64,000 nt of DNA from Ignavibacterium sp. (GTDB lineage: Bacteria; Bacteroidota; Ignavibacteria; Ignavibacteriales; Ignavibacteriaceae): positions 1 to 64,000 of the forward strand of contig NZ_AP026678.1 of the NCBI RefSeq assembly GCF_025998815.1, in the 5' to 3' direction. Positions 42,991 to 53,149 of the stretch are shown one piece after another; positions within the stretch are counted from its first letter, which is position 1; each line of letters begins with the position of its first letter. The notes under the pieces are model-generated. The model was not told the origin of the DNA and did not search any database. It saw nothing but the letters and a program-made list of their open reading frames with translations. The position numbers and the translations under genes are program-made.

Positions 42991-45419
42991 TACTTCTTCG
43001 ATTTCTTTTTAACTTTAACTGATTTTTTTAGAGAAGGGAATACATAAGGAATTGCGTCTTCAATTCGTTCAATCAGAACTATTTTAATTCCCTCTTTTAC
43101 TTCGTTTGGAATTTCTTTCAAATCAATTTCATTTTCTTTTGGAATAAGAACAGTTTCTATCTGATTTCTTTTTGCAGCAAGCAGCTTTTCAGTTAGTCCT
43201 CCAATAGCAAGAATAGAACCTGTGAGCGTAATCTCTCCGGTCATTGCAACATTGTTTGTTGCAGGAATTCCACTTACAGCCGAGTACATTGCCATTGCCA
43301 TTGCAATTCCGGCAGAAGGACCATCTTTTGGAATTGCTCCTTCAGGCAGGTGAACATGAATTTCTTTTCCTTTAAAGAAATCAGGATGAAGATGTAGTTC
43401 TTTAGCGTGAGCCCTTAAGTAACTTAATGCTGCGTGAGCAGACTCCTTCATTACATTTCCAAGTTGTCCGGTTAAAGTTAATTTTCCGGGACCAATCATT
43501 ACTGCAGCATCGACATTAAGAATTTCACCTCCTGTGCTTGTCCAGGCCAAACCAGTAACACTTCCAACTTTAAGTGTTTTGCTGTGCTTTGAATAACGAT
43601 ATCTCGGTACTTTTAAATATTCTTCAACTTTGTTTTCATCAACCAGATATTTTGTTTTTGATTTTGATTTACCATTAGATGATTCTTTAAGCACAATATC
43701 TCTTGCAATTTTTCTGCAAACTGTTGCTATTTCTCTTTCTAGATTTCGCACACCTGATTCGCGTGTGTATTCACGAATTATTTTTCTTATCGCTTCATCA
43801 GTAACTATCACATTTTTGTTTAACAATCCGTGTGCTTTAAGTTCTTTTGGAAGAATATGTCTTTTTGCGATTTCAAGTTTGTCATATTCAAGATATCCGG
43901 GTAATTCTATAATTTCCATTCTATCCTGAAGCGGCAGAGGAATGTTATAACGAACATTTGCAGTAGTAATGAACAACACCTGACTCAAATCATAATCAAC
44001 TTCAAGATAGTGATCATTAAATGAATGATTTTGTTCAGGATCAAGAACCTCAAGCATTGCTGCAGATGGATCTCCGCGGAAGTCCATACTCATTTTATCA
44101 ATTTCGTCAAGAAGAATAACAGGATTGATTGTTCCTGCTCTTTTCATTGATTGAATAATTTTGCCTGGCATTGAACCAATGTAAGTTCTTCTGTGTCCTC
44201 TTATTTCAGCTTCATCACGAACCCCACCAAGACTTATTCTTACAAATTTTCTTCCTAAAGCTCTTGCAATTGATTTACCCAAAGATGTTTTTCCAACTCC
44301 CGGAGGACCAACGAAACAAAGAATCTGTCCTTTCATCTGTTTGACGAGATTAAGGACAGCAATGTGTTCAATGATTCTTTCTTTTGGTTTTTCCAATCCG
44401 AAGTGATCTTCATCCAGAATTTTCTGAACATGTTTTATGTTCAAATTATCTTTAGTCTTTTTTGACCAGGGAACATCAATCAGCCAATCAAGATAATTTC
44501 TTATCACAGTTGATTCAGGTGACATCGGAGGAGTCTTCTTTAACTTGTTAAGTTCCTCCATTGCTTTCGCTTCCACTTCCTGAGGCATTTTTGCTTTTTT
44601 AATTGCTTCACGAAGTTTAGAAAATTCCGGCGAAGCATCTTCATCTTCTCCAAGTTCATCCTGAAGAATTTTTATCTGCTCCTGTATAATAAATTTCCGC
44701 TGAGTCTTCGCTATATTTTCCTGAACTTTTGTATCTATTTCTTTTTCAATTTTAAGAATATCAATTTCTGAATTAAGAATTTTTATAAGTTCATAGTATT
44801 GCTCTTTAAGTGTTGTTTTCTGAAGTATTGATTGTTTAACTTCAATTGGTTGAATGACATTAGCAGCAGCATAAAAAAGTTTTCGGTCAGGTTCTTCTAT
44901 GTTATCAAATGCTGCGATAGTATCATTCGGAACATTTCTGCTTATCTTTACATAATCCTTAAATAACTGAGTCATCTGACGAACAAGTGCATTCATCTCG
45001 TGATCAATTTCTACTTTAGGAAATACAGCTTCTATGTGCGCTTCGAAAAAATCAGTTCTTTCTGTAAAGCCAACAATTCTTCCTTGCACAAGTCCATCGA
45101 CTAAAATTTTCATCAAACCATTTGGCAGTTTTAGTATTTGAACAATCTTTGCGATAGTTCCTTCAGGATAAATATCAGCTGGAGTCGGATCTTCAATACT
45201 TGATTTTATTTGAGTTGAAAGGAAAATGTATTTTGTATTCTCTGCTGCGTAGTTTGCTGCGCGAATCGATTGTTCTCTGCCAACGAGAACAGGAAAAATC
45301 ATATAAGGATAAATAACAATATCTCTTAAAGGAAGAACCGGAAGTACATCCGGAATATCATCAATAAAACTTTTTTGATTGTCTGTTAAAATTTCAGTTT
45401 CTCCGTAAATGTTAGTCAT
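42990..45419 (-). CDS. lon: ATP-dependent protease Lon
   Basis: 809 aa, normal length. N-terminal LON substrate-binding domain (LPVLPLRDIVIYPYMIFPVLVGRE), AAA+ module with Walker A (GPPGVGKTSLGKSIARALG) and Walker B (ILLDEIDKM), and the C-terminal serine-lysine protease with Ser702 in PKDGPSAGIA and the lysine in GGLTEKLLAAKRN. A lysine-rich tail (KKSVKVKKKSKK) ends the protein. It degrades misfolded and regulatory proteins. First gene of lon - msrC - dnaX - cmk - rpsA. The 123-bp upstream region should hold its promoter; no clear heat-shock motif was seen. Confidence 0.97.
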   Translation of the reverse strand: MTNIYGETEILTDNQKSFIDDIPDVLPVLPLRDIVIYPYMIFPVLVGREQSIRAANYAAENTKYIFLSTQIKSSIEDPTPADIYPEGTIAKIVQILKLPNGLMKILVDGLVQGRIVGFTERTDFFEAHIEAVFPKVEIDHEMNALVRQMTQLFKDYVKISRNVPNDTIAAFDNIEEPDRKLFYAAANVIQPIEVKQSILQKTTLKEQYYELIKILNSEIDILKIEKEIDTKVQENIAKTQRKFIIQEQIKILQDELGEDEDASPEFSKLREAIKKAKMPQEVEAKAMEELNKLKKTPPMSPESTVIRNYLDWLIDVPWSKKTKDNLNIKHVQKILDEDHFGLEKPKERIIEHIAVLNLVKQMKGQILCFVGPPGVGKTSLGKSIARALGRKFVRISLGGVRDEAEIRGHRRTYIGSMPGKIIQSMKRAGTINPVILLDEIDKMSMDFRGDPSAAMLEVLDPEQNHSFNDHYLEVDYDLSQVLFITTANVRYNIPLPLQDRMEIIELPGYLEYDKLEIAKRHILPKELKAHGLLNKNVIVTDEAIRKIIREYTRESGVRNLEREIATVCRKIARDIVLKESSNGKSKSKTKYLVDENKVEEYLKVPRYRYSKHSKTLKVGSVTGLAWTSTGGEILNVDAAVMIGPGKLTLTGQLGNVMKESAHAALSYLRAHAKELHLHPDFFKGKEIHVHLPEGAIPKDGPSAGIAMAMAMYSAVSGIPATNNVAMTGEITLTGSILAIGGLTEKLLAAKRNQIETVLIPKENEIDLKEIPNEVKEGIKIVLIERIEDAIPYVFPSLKKSVKVKKKSKK

Positions 45420-45542
45420 ATTATAAATTATTTGTTTTTAAGTGTTTCTAATATATCCAATTTGATTTGAGCTATCAAGGAAAGTACTTTTACTTGAAGT
45501 TAATATGACTTGAAAATTCATAAATCGGCTTAATACCAGATG

Positions 45543-47144
45543 TTATCGAACTAAAATCATTTTTCCGGTTTGTGAAATTCCATTTATTACAAGATTATAA
45601 AAATAAATTCCGCTACTTAGTTTTAAAGAATTTATATCAGACGGAAATTCAACTTCATAATATCCGGGTTCTTTTAATTCATCCACAAGAGTATCAATTT
45701 CCCTTCCAAGTAAATCATAAACTTTCAGAGTTACAGGCAAATAAATATTACCATTGTTAGCAAGGTATGTCGGAATTTGATATGAAATTTTTGTCGAAGC
45801 GTTAAAAGGATTTGGAAAATTACGCAACAAAATTTCAGATTGAATGTTTATAGAATTATATGGATTATTCAATCGTATCAGAAAACCTTTCTTTGCTTTT
45901 CTATCTGAATAGTAACCAGTTAAAATTATTTTTCCATCTGGTTGTATTAGCAAATCTCTCACTTCTTCATCAAAACCATAGAAATTAAAGTCAAACATTC
46001 CTTCATTACCAAAAGACAAATCTGTTGAGCCATCACTATTAAATCTTGCAACCAAAAGATTTTTCGAACCATCAATAGTTTTAATCCCTCCAACAATAAG
46101 CTTATCATAATTATCAGATTTTACTACCCACGCAAAATCATCAGCATTATCATAATCTGCTAATAGAATTCCATTATTTCCGAAACTTTTATCAATCGAA
46201 CCATTAATGTTATATCTGACAAGCATTATGTCTGTGTCAGGAAGACCAGTCTTTTCTGTATATCCTGCAGCAACATATTTACCATCACTCTGGATAGCAA
46301 TGGAATGTGCTGTATTGTATTTGTATTGGAAATCCGTAGTTACAATTCCGGTTGAACCAAAACTATTATCTAGCGATCCGTCGGAGTTTAATCTTACCAG
46401 AGCAAAATCCCAACTGCCAAAGAGGTAAGTCCAACCACAGATGATAATTTTTCCATCATTTTGGGCTTTGATTGAAAAAGCAACATCGTTATATGAACCG
46501 ATATTAATGACTTTGCTTCCATTGTCACCAAAAGATGAATCAATTCTACCATCAGGATTTAATCTGATAATTGCAAAATCCCAGTTAAACTTTTCTGCAA
46601 AACCACAAGCTACAATTTTTCCATCAGGTTGAATGTCCATTGAGAAAAGTCTATCATCTTTCCTGAAAAAATCCTTTGTAAATATTCCGTTTACCCCAAA
46701 TGTTGAGTCTAATGTTCCATTTTCAATGAATCTGATTATGATAAAATCCCAACTTGTTCCGTTAAAATATCTGCCTCCAATTAAAATTTTTCCATCACTT
46801 TGAATCGCAGAAGCATAAGCATCTTGCCAGGTTCCGTTACCAACACTAAATGATCCTGATGGATTAAATGAAGTATCTCTTTCTCCGTTTTCAAGTAATC
46901 TTATCAGTGAAATTTCGCTTGGGGATTCTTCGTCATTATATGCCCATCCTGTTGCAATTATTTTATTATCTCTCTGAAGTGAAAGAGACCAAAATCCGAA
47001 ATTCGTAGCTTTAATCTGAGGAATAGTTATTCCATCTGTTCCGAAGTTTGAATCGAATATACTTTGAGAAAAGTTCTGATTTGATAATGATAAAATCAAA
47101 ATGGTGAGTAGTAAAAATATTTTTTTTTGATTGACGGGCAACAA
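45543..47144 (-). CDS. Secreted delta-60-repeat protein with T9SS sorting domain
   Basis: 533 aa. A signal-like segment (KIFLLLTILILSLSNQNFSQS) is followed by about seven ~55-residue delta-60 repeats (TIGR02608 type) with FAIIRLNPDGRIDSSFGDNG and IQPDGKIVACG-like units, predicted to form a beta-propeller-like array. A type A sorting domain closes it (NFPNPFNASTKISYQ to GKMILVR). No ATG precedes the signal segment; the start is most likely TTG at 47144 or 47141 with GAAGA upstream. It is divergent from suhB. Confidence 0.83.
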   Translation of the reverse strand: MLPVNQKKIFLLLTILILSLSNQNFSQSIFDSNFGTDGITIPQIKATNFGFWSLSLQRDNKIIATGWAYNDEESPSEISLIRLLENGERDTSFNPSGSFSVGNGTWQDAYASAIQSDGKILIGGRYFNGTSWDFIIIRFIENGTLDSTFGVNGIFTKDFFRKDDRLFSMDIQPDGKIVACGFAEKFNWDFAIIRLNPDGRIDSSFGDNGSKVINIGSYNDVAFSIKAQNDGKIIICGWTYLFGSWDFALVRLNSDGSLDNSFGSTGIVTTDFQYKYNTAHSIAIQSDGKYVAAGYTEKTGLPDTDIMLVRYNINGSIDKSFGNNGILLADYDNADDFAWVVKSDNYDKLIVGGIKTIDGSKNLLVARFNSDGSTDLSFGNEGMFDFNFYGFDEEVRDLLIQPDGKIILTGYYSDRKAKKGFLIRLNNPYNSINIQSEILLRNFPNPFNASTKISYQIPTYLANNGNIYLPVTLKVYDLLGREIDTLVDELKEPGYYEVEFPSDINSLKLSSGIYFYNLVINGISQTGKMILVR

Positions 47145-47238
47145 ATTTTCTTCGACAATAATATGATAAATTACAATAACAAAATTTTAATTTTATTTTT
47201 TAATTACAACACACTCATTTATACATCACAAGAAAATT

Positions 47239-48009
47239 ATGATAAATGACATTATTCAAATTGCAAAAGAAGCAGGCGGTATAATTCGAAGTGCTCACGG
47301 TACAAGGTTTTCAGTTGAAGTAAAGTCAAATAATTTGAAAAATCTTGTTACTGAGATAGATAAAAAATCTGAAAAAACTATAACTGAATTTATAAGAAAG
47401 AAATTTCCAACTCATAATATTCTTGCTGAAGAAGGTGGTGAACACAAAAGTTCATCAGAATATCTTTGGGTAATTGATCCGCTTGATGGAACTACAAACT
47501 TTGCACATGGTTTACCAATTTTTTCTGTTTCAATAGGTGTTCAGTATAAAAATGAAACTGTTGCCGGAGTTGTTTATGATGTGATGCGGGATGTTCTATA
47601 CTCAGCGGAGAAGGGAAGTGGTGCGTTTGAAAATGAAAAGAGAATCACCGTCAATTCAAATGATAATATTGAAGAAAGTATACTCGTAACAGGATTTCCA
47701 TATAATGTTGCTGAAAATCCCGATAAAGTTTTTGAAAGATTTATTGAAATGATTAAAGTTGCCCGTGCAGTAAGAAGACTTGGTTCTGCTGCAATAGATT
47801 TTTGTTATGTTGCCAATGGTGTGTTTGATGGATTTTGGGAAGTACATTTAAATCCGTGGGATATTTGTGCAGGTAAATTAATTGTTGAAGAAGCTGGTGG
47901 AAAGGTTACAGATTTTAATGGAAATACTATTTCTATTTTTAATAAAACAATCCTTTCCACCAATGGAAAAATTCATAATAAAATGATTGAACTACTTAAT
48001 AAAGTCTAA
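47239..48009 (+). CDS. suhB: Inositol-1-monophosphatase family protein
   Basis: 256 aa. Metal-binding motifs are complete: EEGGEH (Glu), WVIDPLDGTTNFAHGLP (the DPxDGT signature) and HLNPWDICAGKLIVEEAGG (WDxAAG-like). It hydrolyses inositol monophosphates or related sugar phosphates and in E. coli also modulates rRNA antitermination. Its stop overlaps that of the convergent acyl-CoA ligase by 4 nt, with no terminator between them. Confidence 0.93.
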   Translation: MINDIIQIAKEAGGIIRSAHGTRFSVEVKSNNLKNLVTEIDKKSEKTITEFIRKKFPTHNILAEEGGEHKSSSEYLWVIDPLDGTTNFAHGLPIFSVSIGVQYKNETVAGVVYDVMRDVLYSAEKGSGAFENEKRITVNSNDNIEESILVTGFPYNVAENPDKVFERFIEMIKVARAVRRLGSAAIDFCYVANGVFDGFWEVHLNPWDICAGKLIVEEAGGKVTDFNGNTISIFNKTILSTNGKIHNKMIELLNKV

Positions 48010-49841
48010 CTTTCCTTCTTCTCAAGACTTTCGTACATCTTTTCAATAAGATTGCGGTATCTTTCTTCAATATATTTTCTTCTTACTTTCAAGCTTGGAG
48101 TAATTTCACCTGTTTCAATTGAGAAAGGCTTATCAAGCAACGCAAACTTTCTCACTCTTTCATAGTTGGCTAATTGTCTTTGCATCTGATTGAGTTCTGA
48201 TTCAAGTAACTTATAAATTCTGTCATCACGAACTAAATCATCAACTTTTGTGTATGGAATTTTATTTGAGTCAGCATATTCTTTCAATGCTTCAAAATCC
48301 GGGACGATTAAAGCAGTTAAAAACATTCTCCTGTCGCCAATCAAAACGAACTGATCAATGTATTTGCTAGCAAGGAAAAGATTTTCGATAGGAGTTGGTG
48401 CAATATATTTTCCTGCAGAGGTTTTAAAGAGATGTTTTTTGCGATCCGTAATTTTTAGAAATCCTTCAGCATCAAATTCACCAATATCACCGGTATGTAA
48501 CCAGCCATCAATAATCGTAGCTTCAGTCTCTTTTTTATTCTTGTAGTAACCTTGCATAATATTGGGACCTTTGGCAAGAATCTCACCATCTGGAGCAATT
48601 TTAACTTCAACACCGGGGAAAGGTTTTCCAACTGTTCCGAATTTATAATCATCAACTCTGTTTGCAGCAATCACAGGAGAAGATTCAGTTAAACCATATC
48701 CTTCAATTATTAAGATTCCTACTGCTTCAAAAAATTCACCAAGGTCTTTTGAAAGAGCAGCACCACCGGAAATGAAAAATCTTAATCTGCCACCGGTTCG
48801 TTCTCTCAGTTTTTTAAACACAAGTTTATCAGCAACTTTATTTTTAGCAGCGAGTGCAATTGAAACTTTTCCCTTCTTCTTTGCCTGAGCATATTCTTTT
48901 CCGATATCAATTGCCCAATGAAATATTTTTTGCTTTTTCTCCGGTTGAGATTCTACATTTTTAATAATTCTTGAATAAATTCTCTCGAACAGACGAGGTA
49001 CTGTTGTCATTATTGTTGGTTTTACTGCAACCAAATCCTGAGCAACTGTTTCAATGCTCTCCGCATAACAAATTGTTCCACCGGAAGAAAATGCAGTGTA
49101 GTAACCAGCCATTCTTTCAAAGATGTGGCACAAAGGAAGGAATGAAAGGAAAATATCATCCTTATTTATTGGAAAACATTCAAGTGCTGCACGAACATTC
49201 GAAAGTATATTGTTATGAGTTAAAACTACTCCCTTAGGTTCACCTGTTGTTCCTGAAGTGTAAATGATTGTACAAACATCTTCAGGTTTTGTCATTTCAA
49301 TGCTGTCTTTAAGAAGATTTGGGTGTTCTTTGCTATATCTTTTACCAATATCCTGTACTTGTTTGAAAGTATAAAGCCCTTGAATATTCGGGTCAAAGTC
49401 TTTTTCGTTATAAATGATTATGAACTCAACAGTCTTACAATTATTTCTGATTTTAAGAAACTTATTTAACTGAAATTTGTTCGAAACAATTATTCCTTTT
49501 GATTCGGAATTGTTTATAATGAATTCAACTGATTCAGCAGTAAGTGAAGGATAAAGCGGAACATCAATTGCACCTAAACTTAAAATTGCCATATCGCTGT
49601 AAACCCATTCAGGTCGGTTCTCTGAGATGATTGCGATTTTATCATCCCGTTTTACGCCAAGATTTGCCAGACCAAAAGCAAAGCTGTCAGTTTCTTCCTT
49701 AAACTGATCGTATGAAACTCCGACAAATTTTCCGTCAACTTTATATCGTAATAAATCTTTATTAGTTGTTTTGCTGTATTCTTCGGTAAGATAGCGATAG
49801 AGGCGTGGAATGGTTGTTACAGATTTGTGTAATTCAGCCAT
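48006..49841 (-). CDS. fadD: Long-chain fatty-acid-CoA ligase (AMP-forming)
   Basis: 611 aa. The AMP-binding P-loop is TIIYTSGTTGEPKGVVLTHNN; the motifs GYGLTESSPVIAANRVDDY, GWLHTGDIGEFDAEGF and DRKKHLFKTSAGKYIAP follow, matching the ~600-aa ACSL/FAA-like ligases often called FadD15. It activates fatty acids for phospholipid recycling or beta-oxidation. The start ATG at 49841 lies in a 236-bp divergent region with pruA. Confidence 0.9.
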   Translation of the reverse strand: MAELHKSVTTIPRLYRYLTEEYSKTTNKDLLRYKVDGKFVGVSYDQFKEETDSFAFGLANLGVKRDDKIAIISENRPEWVYSDMAILSLGAIDVPLYPSLTAESVEFIINNSESKGIIVSNKFQLNKFLKIRNNCKTVEFIIIYNEKDFDPNIQGLYTFKQVQDIGKRYSKEHPNLLKDSIEMTKPEDVCTIIYTSGTTGEPKGVVLTHNNILSNVRAALECFPINKDDIFLSFLPLCHIFERMAGYYTAFSSGGTICYAESIETVAQDLVAVKPTIMTTVPRLFERIYSRIIKNVESQPEKKQKIFHWAIDIGKEYAQAKKKGKVSIALAAKNKVADKLVFKKLRERTGGRLRFFISGGAALSKDLGEFFEAVGILIIEGYGLTESSPVIAANRVDDYKFGTVGKPFPGVEVKIAPDGEILAKGPNIMQGYYKNKKETEATIIDGWLHTGDIGEFDAEGFLKITDRKKHLFKTSAGKYIAPTPIENLFLASKYIDQFVLIGDRRMFLTALIVPDFEALKEYADSNKIPYTKVDDLVRDDRIYKLLESELNQMQRQLANYERVRKFALLDKPFSIETGEITPSLKVRRKYIEERYRNLIEKMYESLEKKES

Positions 49842-50077
49842 TTTCTCTCCTTATAATTAGTGAATTTTTGAAACTTTTGCCCTACTAGAAATCCTGAGCA
49901 GATTTCAGCTAAAGAATCTATTCTCTTTGAAAAAATACTATCAAAAACACTAATTGCAAAAAGAAAATTTTATTGTAACTTTTTGTGTTTTAGCTTCAGA
50001 CAAACAAATTCCAAATTGATAATCCCGCCCAAAAGCAGTAATTTTTCAACTACAATTTTTAATATTGAGGAATTACC

Positions 50078-51706
50078 ATGTCAAACGCATATTTCAAAGT
50101 ACCACAACCCGTAAATGAACCCGTAAAATCTTACAAACCAGGAAGTCCTGAGAGAGAAGAGTTAAAGAAAAAATTAGCAGAACTCAAATCAAAACAAATC
50201 GAAATACCACTGATAATTGGTGGTGAAGAAATCAGAACCGGAAACACTGAAGAAATCAGAATTCCCCATAATCATAGCCATATTCTTGGAGTGTATCATA
50301 AAGCAAGTAAGAAAGAAGTTGAAATGGCTATTGAAGCTGCTCTCGAAGCCAGAAAAGAATGGTCTGTAATGCCTTGGGAACACCGAGTTTCAGTGTTTCT
50401 TAAAATAGCTGAATTATTATCCGGACCGTGGAGATCAACAATAAACGCTGCAACAATGCTTGGTCAATCGAAAACAGTTCATCAGGCAGAAATTGATTCA
50501 GCAGCTGAGCTTGTTGATTTCTATCGTTTCAACAGTTACTACATGGCTGAACTTATGAAAGATCAACCGATTTCACCAATCGGAATGTGGAACAGAGTTG
50601 AATATCGTCCACTTGAAGGATACATTTTTGCAGTAACTCCATTTAACTTTACCTCAATCGCGGGAAACCTACCAACAGCACCTGCGATAGTTGGTAATGT
50701 TAGTTTGTGGAAACCAGCTTCAAGTGCAGTTTATTCTGCTTATTGGTTGATGAAATTATTTGAAGAAGCAGGTTTGCCAAAAGGAGTAATTAACTTTGTT
50801 CCTGGCTCAGGTGGTCAGGTCGGAACGCCTGCAATGACAAATCCAAATCTTGCGGGAATTCATTTTACCGGTTCAACTGAAGTTTTCCAGAATATGTGGA
50901 AACTGATTTCTGATAATTTGAAGAATATGAAATACTATCCCAGAATCGTTGGCGAAACCGGTGGAAAGGATTTCATTTTTGCTCACAACTCAGCTGATGT
51001 TGATTCACTTGTTGTTGCTTCACTTCGCGGAGCTTTTGAATATCAGGGACAAAAATGCTCTGCCGCTTCAAGAATGTATGTTCCGAAATCAATTTGGAAG
51101 GAGTTCAAAGAAAAGTATGTTAATGAAGTTAGCAAAATTAAAATGGGAGATGTAGAAGATTTCACAAACTTTATGGGTGCTGTTATTGATAAAGGTGCAT
51201 TCGAAACAATTACTGGTTACATTAAATATGCAAAAGAATCCAAAGAAGCTGAAATAATCACCGGTGGAAACTTTGATGATTCAAAAGGATATTTTATAGA
51301 GCCAACAACAATAGTAACTACTAATCCAAAATTCAAAACAATGGAAGAGGAAATATTTGGTCCTGTTCTAACAATTTATGTTTATGATGATAATAAACTT
51401 GATGAAACTTTAAAGTTATGTGATGAAACTTCTCCATACGGATTAACAGGTGCAATCTTCGCCCAAGATAGGAAGGCAATTGTTAAAATGTCTGATGCAT
51501 TGAGAAATGCTGCAGGTAATTTCTATATAAATGACAAACCAACCGGAGCAGTTGTTGGGCAGCAGCCATTCGGTGGTGGAAGAGCTTCAGGAACTAATGA
51601 TAAAGCAGGCAGTGCAATGAATATCTTAAGATGGATGACCGCAAGAACAATAAAAGAAACTTTCGATCCACCTAAGGATTGGCGTTATCCGTTTATGGGT
51701 GAATAA
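50078..51706 (+). CDS. pruA: L-glutamate gamma-semialdehyde (1-pyrroline-5-carboxylate) dehydrogenase
   Basis: 542 aa, the length of the stand-alone P5CDH of the eukaryote/Bacteroidota type. Aldehyde dehydrogenase signatures: catalytic Cys in YQGQKCSAASRMYVP, general-base Glu in VGETGGKDFIFAH, and the P5CDH-specific AVTPFNFTSIAGNLPTAP and PFGGGRASGTNDKAG. It oxidises glutamate semialdehyde to glutamate, the second step of proline degradation. The proline dehydrogenase gene is not in the window. A TGAGGA site precedes the ATG. Confidence 0.95.
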   Translation: MSNAYFKVPQPVNEPVKSYKPGSPEREELKKKLAELKSKQIEIPLIIGGEEIRTGNTEEIRIPHNHSHILGVYHKASKKEVEMAIEAALEARKEWSVMPWEHRVSVFLKIAELLSGPWRSTINAATMLGQSKTVHQAEIDSAAELVDFYRFNSYYMAELMKDQPISPIGMWNRVEYRPLEGYIFAVTPFNFTSIAGNLPTAPAIVGNVSLWKPASSAVYSAYWLMKLFEEAGLPKGVINFVPGSGGQVGTPAMTNPNLAGIHFTGSTEVFQNMWKLISDNLKNMKYYPRIVGETGGKDFIFAHNSADVDSLVVASLRGAFEYQGQKCSAASRMYVPKSIWKEFKEKYVNEVSKIKMGDVEDFTNFMGAVIDKGAFETITGYIKYAKESKEAEIITGGNFDDSKGYFIEPTTIVTTNPKFKTMEEEIFGPVLTIYVYDDNKLDETLKLCDETSPYGLTGAIFAQDRKAIVKMSDALRNAAGNFYINDKPTGAVVGQQPFGGGRASGTNDKAGSAMNILRWMTARTIKETFDPPKDWRYPFMGE

Positions 51707-51780
51707 AAAGATTATTCTTTTCACTTTATTTAATATTCATTTGAAAAAAAATTGATTAAAAAATAATTAGAGGTAACTAA

Positions 51781-52995
51781 ATGAAAATACACGAGTATCA
51801 GGCAAAAGAAATTCTTAAAAAATATTCAGTGCCTGTTCAGGATGGAATTCCCGTTAAAACTATGGCTGAATTTGATAAAGCATTAGCCGAGCTCCAGGCG
51901 AGAGGAATAAATCAATTTGTGGTTAAGTCGCAGATTCACGCTGGCGGAAGAGGTAAAGGAAAAATTTATGATGTTAGAAATCGTGAAAACTTATTGCTCG
52001 AAGGTGGAGTTAAATTCACTACTCTGCCCGAAAAAGCCACTGAATATGCCGAGAAAATTTTAGGAAATGTTTTGGTTACTCATCAGACTGGACCGGAAGG
52101 AAAAGTTGTTAAAACTATTTTTCTGGCAGAAGGTCTCGATTATAAAAAAGAATTATATCTGGGAATTCTACTCGACAGGGCAGTATCGAAAAATGTTATT
52201 ATGGTTTCAACAGAAGGCGGAGTTGAAATAGAAAAAGTTGCAGAAGAAACACCGGAAAAAATTATTAAGGAATGGATTGACCCTGCAGTTGGATTACAAA
52301 ATTATCAGGCACGTAAATTAGCTTTTGCACTTGGTTTGCAGGGAGAAGCTTTCAAAAGCTTTATTCCGTTTATTAAAAATCTTTATCGTGCTTATGAAGA
52401 GACTGATGCTTCACTGCTTGAAATTAATCCATTGATAATTACTAATGATGATAGAGTTGTTGCATTAGATGCTAAAATGAATTTTGATGACAACGCATTA
52501 TTCCGTCATCCTGAAATTTATGCATATCGTGATCTTGATGAAGAAGACCCGTTGGAAATTGAAGCATCGAAATATAATCTTAACTACATCAAGCTTGATG
52601 GAAATGTTGGTTGTATGGTAAATGGAGCCGGACTTGCGATGGCTACAATGGACATTATCAAACTTGCCGGAGGTGAGCCGGCTAACTTTCTTGATGTTGG
52701 TGGCGGTGCTAATAAAGAAACAGTTGCTAATGGATTTAAGATAATTCTTTCTGATCCGAATGTTAAAGCGATACTGATAAATATTTTTGGTGGAATTGTC
52801 CGTTGTGACAGAGTAGCTCAGGGAGTTATCGATGCTGCAAAAGAAATGGCAGTTAAAGTTCCGATTGTTGTAAGACTTGAAGGAACAAACGCTAAAGAAG
52901 CTGCTGATTTGCTCGCTGCTTCAGATTTACATTTTGAAGTAGCAAAAAGTCTGAAGGAAGCTGCTGAAAAAGTAACTTCAGTTTTAAGAAATTAA
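51781..52995 (+). CDS. sucC: Succinyl-CoA synthetase, beta subunit (ADP-forming)
   Basis: 404 aa. ATP-grasp N-terminus (MKIHEYQAKEILKKYSVPV, VVKSQIHAGGRGKG), metal ligands in LLEINPLIIT and the C-terminal CoA-ligase domain with FLDVGGGANKE and IFGGIVRCD. It makes ATP or GTP from succinyl-CoA in the TCA cycle. The alpha subunit gene sucD is not next to it. It lies 74 nt after pruA in the same direction and may share its transcript. A 13-bp hairpin follows. Confidence 0.94.
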   Translation: MKIHEYQAKEILKKYSVPVQDGIPVKTMAEFDKALAELQARGINQFVVKSQIHAGGRGKGKIYDVRNRENLLLEGGVKFTTLPEKATEYAEKILGNVLVTHQTGPEGKVVKTIFLAEGLDYKKELYLGILLDRAVSKNVIMVSTEGGVEIEKVAEETPEKIIKEWIDPAVGLQNYQARKLAFALGLQGEAFKSFIPFIKNLYRAYEETDASLLEINPLIITNDDRVVALDAKMNFDDNALFRHPEIYAYRDLDEEDPLEIEASKYNLNYIKLDGNVGCMVNGAGLAMATMDIIKLAGGEPANFLDVGGGANKETVANGFKIILSDPNVKAILINIFGGIVRCDRVAQGVIDAAKEMAVKVPIVVRLEGTNAKEAADLLAASDLHFEVAKSLKEAAEKVTSVLRN

Positions 52996-53007
52996 TTTTT
53001 TATCAGG

Positions 53008-53045
53008 ATGCGGTTTGAAGTAAGGGCGAAATCTTCAAACCGCAT
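53008..53045 (+). terminator. Strong hairpin after sucC, likely terminator
   Basis: ATGCGGTTTGAAG (53008-53020) and CTTCAAACCGCAT (53033-53045) form a perfect 13-bp stem with a 12-nt loop, 13 nt after the sucC stop. A T-rich stretch begins about 10 nt later but there is no tight T run. Confidence 0.6.
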
Positions 53046-53149
53046 GATTCATAATACTTTTTAATTAAAATCAAAATTTTACTCGCCTTGATTTTAGTTT
53101 TAATTCCAATTAGATTTTTTTTGAAAATATATAATTGTTAGGAGAGTTA

